From Tridacna crocea (Eukaryota > Mollusca > Bivalvia > Cardiida > Cardiidae): a stretch of 64,000 bases of DNA. Within the stretch, counting starts at the first letter, position 1, and each line of letters begins with the position of its first letter. Positions 31,890-64,000 of the stretch are shown in pieces. Made by a program: the position numbers and the translations under genes. The notes beneath the pieces are model-generated. The model made no database searches. It worked only from the letters and a program-made list of their open reading frames with translations, and was not told where the DNA came from. The stretch is taken from the NCBI GenBank assembly GCA_943736015.1, contig OX031072.1, positions 5,235,501 to 5,299,500 of the forward strand, read 5' to 3'.

Positions 31890-33832
31890 TGAAAAACAAG
31901 AGGAGCATTGGCCCTGGAACGCTCACCTTAGACTATAGCTTATGAGTGAAATTCAATTCTTGGAGCAACTTTGGTAAAGCTTCACCCAAAGAACATCCCT
32001 GCCAAGTTGCATCAAGAAGATTCTGCATACCAAATATCAAAGCTCTGCACCTTCAAGTTTCAGAGAAGATTTCTAAAGTTTTCCTTCTTTGTTGCTTTGT
32101 TCGAACCTGTGACCTCCCGAGGCAGGGCCAGTTTTGACCCCAAGGGCATAATATGAACAAACCTGGTAGAGATCCACTAGCTACATGCCAAATATCATAG
32201 CTCTATGCCTTCTAGTTATAGAGAAGAAGAATCTTAAAATTTTCTTTCATTATTCCTATGTTCGAACTTGTGACCCCTGGGGCAGGGCCAGTTTTGATCC
32301 CACGGGCATGATGTGACCAAACTTGGTAGAGGTCCACTAGGAGATGCCACATACCAAATATCAAAGCTCTATGCCATCTAGTTTCAGAGAAGAAGAAATT
32401 TAAAGTTTTCCTTCTTTGTTCCTATGCTCAAACTAGTGACTCCCGGGGTGGGGCCAGATTTGACCCAAGGGACATTATTTGAATAAACTTGGTAGAGGTC
32501 CACTAGGAGATACAACAGACCAAATATCAAAACTCTATGCTTTCTAGTTTCTGAGGAAAAGAATTTTAAAGTTTTCCTTCTTTGTTCCTATGCTCAAATT
32601 TGTGATCCCCAGGGTGGGGCCAGTTTTGACCCCAGGGACATAATTTGAATATACTTGATAGAGGTCCACTAGGAAATGCCACATATTAAATATCAAAGCT
32701 CTACGCCTTCAAGTTTCAGAGGAGTCGATTTTTAAAGTTTTCCTTCTTTGTTCCTATGCTCAAACTTGTGACCCCCGGGGTGGGGCCAGTTTTGACCCCA
32801 GGGGCATAATTTGAATAAACTTGGTAGAGGTCCACTAGGAGATGTCACATACTAAATATCAAAGCTCTACGCCTTCAAGTTTCAGAGGAGAAGATTTTTA
32901 AAGTTTTCCTTCTTTGTTCCTATGCTCAAACTTGTGACCCCTGGGATGGGACCAATTTTGACCCCAGGGACATATTTTGAACAAACTTGGTAGAGGTCCA
33001 CTAGGAGATGTCACATACTAAATATCAAAGCTCTACGCCTTCAAATTTCAGAGGAGAAGATTTTTAAAGTTTTCCTTCTTTGTTCCTATGCTCAAACTTG
33101 TGACCCCCGGGGTGGGGCCAGTTTTGACCCAAGGGGCATAATTTGAACAAACTTGGTAGAGGTCCACTAGGAGATGTCACATACTAAATATCAAAGCTCT
33201 ACGCCTTCAAGTTTCAGAGGAGAAGATTTTTAAAGTTTTCCTTCTTTGTTCCTATGCTAAAACTTGTGACCCCTGGGGTGGGGCCAATTTTGACCCCAGG
33301 GACATAATTTGAACAAACGTGGTAGAGGTCCACTAGGAGATGCTACATATCAAATATCAAAGCTCTACCCCTTCAGGTTTCAGAGGAGAAGATTTTTAAA
33401 GTTTTCCTTCTTTGTTCCTATGCTCAAACGCGCTAAAACGCGTTATCCCCCGGGGCGGGGCCAGTTTTGACCCCAGGGGCATAATTTGAACAAACTTGGT
33501 AGAGGTCCATTGGGAGATGCTACATACCAAATATCAAAGCTCTACCCCTTCTAGTTTCAGAGGAGAAGATTTTCAAAGATTTCATTTTTTTTTTCGTTTT
33601 GTTGCCATGGCAACCAGAGTTATGGGTGGAATTAAATTCTTTGAACAAGGAACATTCATGCCAAGTTTCATGAAGATTGGCCCAGTGGTTTAGGAGGAGA
33701 AGATGTTTAAAGAAATTGTTGACGGACGACGGACGACGGACGACGTACGACGGACGACGGACGACGGACGCCGGACATTGGGCGATCACAATAGCTCACC
33801 TTTAGCACTTTGTGCTAAGGTGAGCTAAAAAA
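31890..33832 (+). repeat. TIR-bounded tandem array, about 178-bp unit, about 9 copies
   Basis: Units share TTGGTAGAGGTCCACTAGGA, CAAATATCAAAGCTCTA, AAAGTTTTCCTTCTTTGTTC and GGGGCCAGTTTTGACCC. The terminal module has GTTGCCATGGCAAC at 33601 and a GGACGACGGACGACGGAC run. The edges carry inverted GCTCACCTT (31920) and AGGTGAGCT, with the hairpin AGCTCACCTTTAGC/GCTAAGGTGAGCT at 33794-33826. Confidence 0.9.
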
Positions 33833-33837
33833 CTTTG

Positions 33838-34032
33838 TTTGCTATTCCTACTTCGCGCAGGGAAGCAAAAGATTCTCACTTTGTCTCGATTCCTACTTTG
33901 CGCAGGAACAATTCCGGAATTGAACTGTGCCAGGTAGGAATTCCTACTTCGCCCGACAAAGTGAGAATTCCTACTTTGCGCTGGACAATTCCGGAATTGT
34001 CCCGATTTCTACTTTGCGCAGAACATATATAT
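33838..34032 (-). repeat. Family N palindrome cluster, right copy
   Basis: TTCCTACTTTGCGC and CAATTCCGGAATTGTCC motifs end in CTTTGCGCAGAACATATATA, the reverse of the copy at 29676. Confidence 0.8.
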
Positions 34033-34215
34033 TTTCACAAGATGACCCTGTCATATGAAAATGTGTGTTAACATGCTAAAATAGGCATTTTAGAGAGACA
34101 TAATTGCAAGCATTTCATCAACCATCGGAACTTCAAACAAATGCGGAAATATTATTTTCAAACAACAAACAAAATCAAAAATGGTTGTACTTACAGGGTT
34201 ACTCCGGCCAAGAAT

Positions 34216-34300
34216 ATAACTGGAGCGTAAAGAGTATAGATCAAAGATCAGACAGCTGGATTTAGCAGTCTGGTCTTGACCAGTCTACTTCGGCATATAT
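34216..34300. repeat. Family E hairpin, diverged
   Basis: GTATAGATCAAAGATCAGAC faces AGTCTGGTCTTGACCAGTCT. Confidence 0.55.
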
Positions 34301-34423
34301 GGTAATTACGATTGTGGAAGGTGCTCCATTAGTTAATTACAGCGACAACAATAAATAAAAAATGTTTTTATCATTTGGCCAGTAGCCTACGTTTGAGAAA
34401 GGAAAAATGAACTTAATTCTAGG

Positions 34424-34860
34424 ATAGCAAACAGTGAGAGCATTTTTGGAAAAGGAGGAAATTCTCAGAATGGGCATTTTCTCCTTTTCATACAATGTCT
34501 CCCACTGTTACAGATTGAATCCAACCCAACTTAGCCGTTGGTCTATTTATAGCAGACGTTTTCAATATATTGGATATGTCAAAACTTCCTCGTCTTTCGA
34601 ACAAAAATGTCTAGGTTTTAATGACTATCAGCAGGTTAAATCTTGTGAGGAAATGTATTGTAAAATTGTTTATATATTATGGGCCGATGGCCTATATATC
34701 TTAAAACAGATGTATTTGAATTTGAATAAAGTCTCCCTTACAACAAGTAAACAGCACTGTAATGAAAGGAGAAAACGCCTGCTACAAGCATTTTTTCCTT
34801 TCCTCACAATGTCTCCTGGCAATTATTAATAAACTAAAAGCTTCAATAACAAAAGGACTG
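34424..34860 (+). mobile_element. Decayed hairpin elements and a LINE-like 3' tail
   Basis: Hairpin remnants lie at 34440-34500 and 34755-34815. Between them ATGGGCCGATGGCCTATA and GAATTTGAATAAAGTCTCC form a LINE-like 3' end, as near 42560. Confidence 0.5.
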
Positions 34861-35640
34861 TCCGATAAAAGTACAAAGCTATTCAAAACTGAAGGTGAAT
34901 GTGCTTGCTTCGTTACGCATAATGCATTTAGTTCCGGCCAGTTCGATATGTGAGAGATAAAGCGATAGAAAGTTAATCGATGAAGAAAGGCGTTATCGCT
35001 TCTATTTCGAGCTCTCGCTGTAGTTATTTAGCAATACAATACAAAACACTTTATTTCTTTCCAGGTATGCAATATCACACAGCATGGAGTACACAGAGCA
35101 ACAAACTATACGGTCAAAAACGAGCGGATTTCAAGGAAATAATAAAAAAAAAAAGTAGAACAAAGAAATTCGCTCAAAATACACGCAAACAGACATATAC
35201 ACAGACACGTAGACATAAAACACACGCACTTGCGGATTTTCAGAACACAGAAAGGAGAGAAAAAAAAAGAATTCTGGTTTGGAAAAAACTGCAGCTAATT
35301 TTCAGATTTGACGTTAAATAGAAGAGCTGCCATAGTTATTGATTTTTTTTTTAATTTTAAAGTAATCATTTAAAAATTATTAGCGTATAAAAAGCATGAC
35401 TGTTCCTACGAGTTTCATAGTCGTTACTATATAACAAGAAACAAATACGTGTTTACCACGACGAGTTATTGGCTTGACCAATAAATAGTTCAAGTGGTAG
35501 AGTCGCAGACTACGGTTTTATCGGTCCGAGCTTCGAGTTTCCCAAGAGACATTTTTCGCTATGGAAATTATGTAAAATAATTGACATTTTATTAGACAAT
35601 AGATCTTAGACTCTTCCATGCTGAAAGCAATTACAGACTT
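34860..35640. other. Spacer with a weak tRNA-like stretch
   Basis: A 113-codon lysine-rich frame starts at 34980, but its composition follows A-rich low complexity. TCAAGTGGTAGAGTCGCAGA with CGAGCTTCGAGTTTCCC (35489-35542) vaguely resembles a SINE head. Confidence 0.3.
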
Positions 35641-35641
35641 G

Positions 35642-35850
35642 TTAACTCTTTATCAAACGACAAAATTTTAGACTGATCCAAATTGAAAGCATTTGCAGAT
35701 GACAAATTAAATTTAACCCAGGGGATTATTTTATTTTCCAAGGGTAGAAAACAATGCTTATTACTAGCATTTTCTCCTTTTCCCATTATGTTTTCAAAAG
35801 GCTTCTTCCTTGAGGTCGTTAAAAGTTATGATTGTGTGCTAAAGAGTTAA
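35642..35850 (+). mobile_element. TTAA hairpin MITE, type A, shortened
   Basis: TTAACTCTTTATCAAACGAC to TGCTAAAGAGTTAA. About 20 bases of the left palindrome arm are deleted. Confidence 0.85.
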
Positions 35851-35905
35851 TCAATCGTGGCTCAATGACGACATGTTTCTTTGAAGTGAAGTATTGATTG
35901 ATTCC

Positions 35906-35969
35906 CACAACGTTTTCAAAATGCTTCTTTCTCAGGGTCTTTACTGCTCGGGATTATGTGGGAAAGGGA
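35906..35969 (+). mobile_element. Hairpin MITE, right-half fragment
   Basis: TTCCCACAACGTTTTCAAAA to GTGGGAAAGGGATTAA; its terminal TTAA is also the first TTAA of the next copy. Confidence 0.75.
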
Positions 35970-36197
35970 TTAACTCATTACCAAACGACAATATTTTAGA
36001 CTTGTCCAAATTGAAAGCATTTGCAGACGACAAAATAAAACCGAATGAAAAATTGAAATTTGTCTTGTGAAGGGTAGAAAACATTTTGGAAAAAGGAGAA
36101 AATGCTAGTTACCAGCATTTTCTCCTTTTTCCAGAATGTTTTAAAGAGGATTCTTTCTCAGGGGCGTCAAAAGTAGGGATTGTGTGGTAATGGGTGA
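35970..36197 (+). mobile_element. TTAA hairpin MITE, type A, upstream of the FMO gene
   Basis: TTAACTCATTACCAAACGAC to TGGTAATGGGTGAA. Palindrome arms carry GGAAAAAGG/CCTTTTTCC in place of GGGAAAAGG/CCTTTTCCC. It ends 188 bases before the ATG. Confidence 0.9.
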
Positions 36198-36266
36198 AGG
36201 GTTCGTAAATTTTACAGCTGAATAGGGTCGCGCCTTATTTAACGTTGAACAGTATACATACGGCCT

Positions 36267-36274
36267 TATAAATA
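36267..36274 (+). promoter_or_regulatory. Candidate TATA box of the FMO gene
   Basis: TATAAATA lies 112 bases before the ATG and would put the transcript start near 36297-36302 with an 85-90-base 5' UTR. It lies 70 bases after a type A hairpin element. A further upstream exon cannot be excluded. Confidence 0.4.
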
Positions 36275-36364
36275 CCTTTGGCGTAAAATGTACTGAATCC
36301 GTCAAAAGGTGTCAACCGATCAACACCGTGAAGATATTTTTTATCATATTTTCTAATCAGCTAA

Positions 36365-60452
<24,088 letters not shown>

Positions 60453-60486
60453 ATCTTCAACAAACAAATACTGTAACTTTTTACCA

Positions 60487-60695
60487 CGTCAAGCTTAGTT
60501 CACCCAGCAAGTTTTGTTAATGGGCAATAATTTTCCTGTCGCTTTTGCGCTAATATACCACGCAAAGCATTATTCACCCAGCAAGTTTTGTTAATGTGCA
60601 ATAATCTCATGTCAATTTTGTGTTTGTATCTCGTCAAGCTTAATTCAACCGGCAAGTTTTGTCAACGTACAATAATCACGTCACTTTTGCGCGTT
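60487..60695 (+). repeat. About 73-bp tandem repeat in the FMO 3' flank
   Basis: Three copies start at about 60487, 60560 and 60632, each with CAGCAAGTTTTGTTAATG or a close variant followed by a CAATAATC-like block. They start 35 bases after the FMO stop, so they probably lie in the 3' UTR. Confidence 0.7.
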
Positions 60696-60699
60696 TTTT

Positions 60700-61620
60700 T
60701 CTTATCTTAGGTGCACCATGCGCCCCAAGTTCTTTAAACAACATTACCTAATTGCCTAAGGGAAGGAAACCGTCCCTTTCAGTTCCTTAATCATAAAATT
60801 TTAAAAGAGCTTAACCTTGATGGCGCCGGTGAATCAAATGTGCTTTTTTAGATGTGGAAAACAGCCGAACTAGAGTTTTTCAATGCCAGACTATGTCATA
60901 AGGCAGTGATAAGAGTAGATCCATGATCGGATTTCATATTCCACTGAGGCCCATGGATATTTTTATCTTGTAGATGTGCGATTGATTGAACAAGCAACGG
61001 TATAGATCCAAAATACTAGACAGCGTGTCTGTGCAGTCTGGTGTTGATTTCTGTCATCCACAAATGCTCCTTGTTCCGCCCACGACATTAACCGTTACCT
61101 TTATCCTGTTGTATAACTAAAATGAAATTTTCCGTTCAATAGTAAAAACCCGTACAATGCTATTTCAGAGTTAGTTGGTCGCCCGGCAGAAGCCGGCGAC
61201 CTTATATTTAATATAGTTCAGAAGAGATGTTCATGGAGAGTGTAGGTACTTCCGGTTGAAACCTTTCATCATATTCGCCAGGTTTAATTTGGTAATATAG
61301 GTGTGAATGTTTGTGAAATTGTTGTGTGGGGTTTTCTTCACCTTTTTTGAAGTTGTTTACTTGTTTTTAAACCGATAAAGAATCGTGAAAGAATTATTAA
61401 CGGTCTGCTGTGCAACATTTTGTGAAACAATTAATGTTCTTGTGCAGAATGCATCTATTTTTAACGCAAATGAACTCGTCCAGTCACATGATCTTAGGAA
61501 CCAATGGAAATGCAGAACTGCTCCTACTCTTTACCGTTGTCTGTGCATGTCATATTCTTCGATGATTCGAGTATTTATAGAATGCTATATCTAGCGGGAG
61601 ATAATGACTCTTTACCGGTA
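60700..61620. other. 3' flank of the FMO gene
   Basis: Contains a decayed family E copy in reverse (about 60890-61165: AACTAAAATGAAATTTTCCG) and AT-rich sequence. A 69-codon frame at 61385 resembles nothing known to me. Confidence 0.35.
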
Positions 61621-61990
61621 GGCCTAAAGAGCGGAATGGAAATATTTTAGAGCAATGGACGGAATGGAAAAGAAAATACGCATGGAAATATATCATACCT
61701 GTTTATTAAATAGAATAACAATAATGATTTGAAACATGTTTTTTTTTCTACCCATTAAAGGTAATTTACAAGTAAAAACCAAAAATTATGTTTTTGTACC
61801 GCTGAAAAAAATGTACTTGTAGTGATATTTTTCCTTTATGCACGTATTCCTAGATGGCGAAATGAAAAATTTACCAACAGTATATTGTACCTAAAGTGTT
61901 ACAGGTCTTTAATGTATTTTCTTATGGGTAATTAATTGAAGAAAATGATTAGAATTTCTTTATGCTTATAAGTACAAATGTTAAAACCTT

Positions 61991-62199
61991 TTAACCCTTT
62001 CCAAACGACAAACTTTTGGAATAGACCAAATTGAAATCATTAGAAGACGAAATTTAAACTCTTGCTGAAAAGATGATTTCTGTCTATGATAGGGTAGAAA
62101 ACATTGTGGTTACCAGCATTTTCTTCTTTTCCCACAATGTTTTCAAAAGGCTACTATTCTAGATCCGTAAAAACCAGGGATTGTTTGGGAAAGGGTTAA
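61991..62199 (+). mobile_element. TTAA hairpin MITE type A with one palindrome arm deleted
   Basis: TTAACCCTTTCCAAACGAC to TTTGGGAAAGGGTTAA. After AAAACATTGTGG about 20 bases of the left arm are missing, and the sequence continues TTACCAGCATTTTCTTC. Reverse of the 29212/47879 subfamily. Confidence 0.88.
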
Positions 62200-62539
62200 A
62201 TTTCCTTTGTGCGAGACTGGCGCAATGGAAAAGAAAGTACGCAATAGACATTATACATTTGTTACTATATAAAGTAAATATGTATGATTTCAAACGTGTG
62301 TATTTGTACTCGTATATCTTTCCTAGGGTATATCTACAGGAATATTGAAAAATAAAGTTTTTACTGTTAAAAAAATATATTTGTAGCAATATTTTCTTCT
62401 TTAAGCAGGTAATCTCAGAAGGGGAAATGGAAAAATTACCAAGTTCGAACAAGTACAATATAATGCACCCAACACAGGTCTTAAAGTTCAGATTGAATTT
62501 TAAAATGGATAATAACTTGATTTATATATCAGCTAACAT

Positions 62540-62730
62540 GCATTAGACTACGTGAATCTAGGATCAGACTTCACTTTTGGTAAGTCTGATCTTGATCTAC
62601 ACCCTCTTCGGATATTTCACTGATCGGCTTTGATCACATGTATCATCTTATATACCGGTACATTACATTGGGTGAATCTAGGATCAGATTGTAATTTTGG
62701 TAAGTCTGATCTTGATCTACACCGTCCTCA
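62540..62730 (+). repeat. Two tandem family E hairpins
   Basis: GTGAATCTAGGATCAGACTT and TAAGTCTGATCTTGATCTAC occur twice, about 120 bases apart. Confidence 0.75.
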
Positions 62731-63404
62731 GATATTCTAAAAATTTTGTCATTTGGTGTGCAAAATAAAGATTATGTGTTAAGTTATAAGTTATAAGTTA
62801 AATAAACTGAAACTTTTTTCCCAATACCTATTGAGTACCCAGATAATAAAACTTCATTTCAAATTTCCATTGCGCGGGATAGGCGCAATGGAAAAACAAA
62901 ATTCGCATTGGAAATATAATGTTACTATAATATAAGCTGTAAAGTAAAGTATTTGGTAACCACGTATGGTTTCAAATGCGTTTATTTTATTTGTAGTCAT
63001 TGACCAATTATATCTCCAGTTATAAACGAAATACAATATTTTGTAATCATGGCTGAAAAAATATATTTGTAGCATTTTTTTTTTCTTTTTTCATTATGCA
63101 GTTATTCTCAGATGGCGAAATTGAAAATAGACGTAAAAGTAGCATAAAATGTAAATCGGGCATTTGAACGTTTTCCAGCCAGAAAACCCATACTTTATCT
63201 TAACAGTTGGTTACATGACATTGTAGGTCACTATTGTCATGTCAATTTATTGGAAAACTATATCTATTTTTTTTCTCAAATGAAAAATAACTGAAAAAAT
63301 TGAAGTCGGATATATTCTCTTGACTGCATATTTGTTTAATAATGGAAAGAAAAAAAAAAAATCATTTTCGGGCGACCTTTGACGCTCTTGCGTCTTCTTT
63401 TTCT

Positions 63405-63545
63405 CTTGTTGTTTAGTGGAATACTATCTCCTTATCGGACAGGGTAGATTCAATATCAGACTGCACGTTCTGTGCAGTCTGATCTTGATCTATACTGTCC
63501 GCAAAAGGTGAGTGAGTCGCGCTTAGCAGCCTAGCTCGTCTGTAA
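63405..63545 (-). mobile_element. Family E element, reverse
   Basis: ATCTCCTTATCGGACAGGGT, hairpin AATATCAGACTGCACGTTCT / GTGCAGTCTGATCTTGATCT, then CTGTCCGCAAAAGGTGAG. Confidence 0.75.
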
Positions 63546-63635
63546 ATATCGTGTAAAAATAGACGTTTCCGTAAAGGCTGTTCGGCTAGTCTCGGCAGCT
63601 TCCGTCTTTTAACAAGAGAGTTAGGGACCTTAGCC

Positions 63636-63864
63636 CTTCACTCATTACCAAACTACAAAATTTTAGGCTTGTCGAAATCGAAAGCATTTGCAGACAACAA
63701 AATAAAAGTGACTGAAAATTTGAAATTTGTTTTGTGAAGGGTAGAAAACATTGTGGGAAAAGGAGAAAATGCTGATTACCAGCATTTTTCCTTTTCCCAC
63801 AATGTTTTCAAAAGGTTTCTTTTTCAGGGTTGTCAAAAGTAGGGGTTGTGTGGTAATTGCTTAA
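63636..63864 (+). mobile_element. Hairpin MITE, type A
   Basis: CTTCACTCATTACCAAACTA to TGTGGTAATTGCTTAA; the left TTAA has mutated and one base is missing from the right arm. Confidence 0.85.
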
Positions 63865-64000
63865 GTAATGTCATTGCAATTTCGGTAGTAATATCATTAA
63901 TAAAAGTCTGTATCATTTTTCTGAGTTGCTTTTTCTTTACCAGGATTAACCTTTTCGATATCTATAGTTTCAATGAAAACAGCAGACTATTCTGGCTTAA

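Larger units (their letters stand above)
61630..63140 (+). repeat. Three copies of an AT-rich repeat, about 270-330 bp each
   Basis: Copies at about 61630-61960, 62210-62520 and 62870-63140 share GGCGCAATGGAAAAG-like starts, AAAAATATATTTGTAGC-like middles and TCTCAGATGGCGAAATTG-like ends. A MITE lies between copies 1 and 2, and two E hairpins lie between copies 2 and 3. Confidence 0.7.

Noticed and set aside
34980-35321. 113-codon lysine-rich frame
   Set aside because: It follows A-rich low-complexity sequence, shows no family motif, and has no supporting splice structure.

Overview
The window is eukaryotic and looks like gene-poor DNA from a bivalve mollusc. It is AT-rich, has long introns with GT/AG borders, tRNA-derived SINEs, LINE remnants, TIR-bounded tandem arrays ending in GACGGACG-type runs, and very dense short palindromic DNA elements. 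The species call rests on general familiarity with bivalve repeats and one bivalve-type secreted gene; I cannot name the species.

Two complete protein genes can be assembled, both on the plus strand. Gene 1 (22564-27642, 3 coding exons, 245 aa) encodes a secreted protein with the C-terminal domain of the 'short-chain collagen C4-like' family. Its 66-base middle exon (25489-25554) was found by reading the splice sites. Gene 2 (36386-60452, 4 coding exons, 445 aa) encodes a flavin-containing monooxygenase that resembles trimethylamine monooxygenase (Tmm) and senecionine N-oxygenase-like enzymes. Its first intron is about 18.5 kb and is filled with repeats. Nothing suggests that the two genes act together.

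Most of the rest is mobile or repetitive DNA. About 32 near full-length and at least a dozen broken copies of a roughly 229-bp element dominate. It has TTAA ends, TTAACCC termini as in piggyBac-type elements, and an off-centre 65-bp near-perfect palindrome with three loop types (A, B, C). Other families are 370-380-bp TTAA elements with long TIRs (H/I), about 210-bp TTAA elements with a GATCAGACTGCAC hairpin (E), about 265-bp double-palindrome elements (G), about 165-200-bp palindromes starting GGGTCCGTATTCACC (F), and smaller palindrome families (D, K, L, M, N, O).

Layout: 1-2170 old hairpin-element debris; 2170-3245 tandem array; 3330-7225 hairpin elements; 7436-7545 microsatellite; 8900-9475 hairpin element and 62-bp repeats; 9801-10061 SINE with a perfect 13-bp target duplication; 11790-13530 tandem family J split by an H element; 13700-20425 dense palindromic elements; 22564-27642 gene 1; 28100-34030 palindromes, a possible 1-kb TIR element, a SINE and a large tandem array; 35640-36197 hairpin elements directly upstream of gene 2; 36386-60452 gene 2, with a 205-bp array (37180-39590), H/I elements, a second TIR-bounded array (43495-44635), LINE pieces (45800-47585), a 154-bp repeat and a frame-preserving 42-bp minisatellite in intron 1; 60453-64000 a 3' flank with three copies of an AT-rich repeat.

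The most notable observations are the symmetric substitutions in the two arms of the 65-bp palindromes, TTAA elements abutting while sharing one TTAA, an H insertion with its empty target visible in sister repeats, and the tight packing of palindromic elements around all three exons of gene 1. I saw no retroviral, LTR or Polinton coding region.
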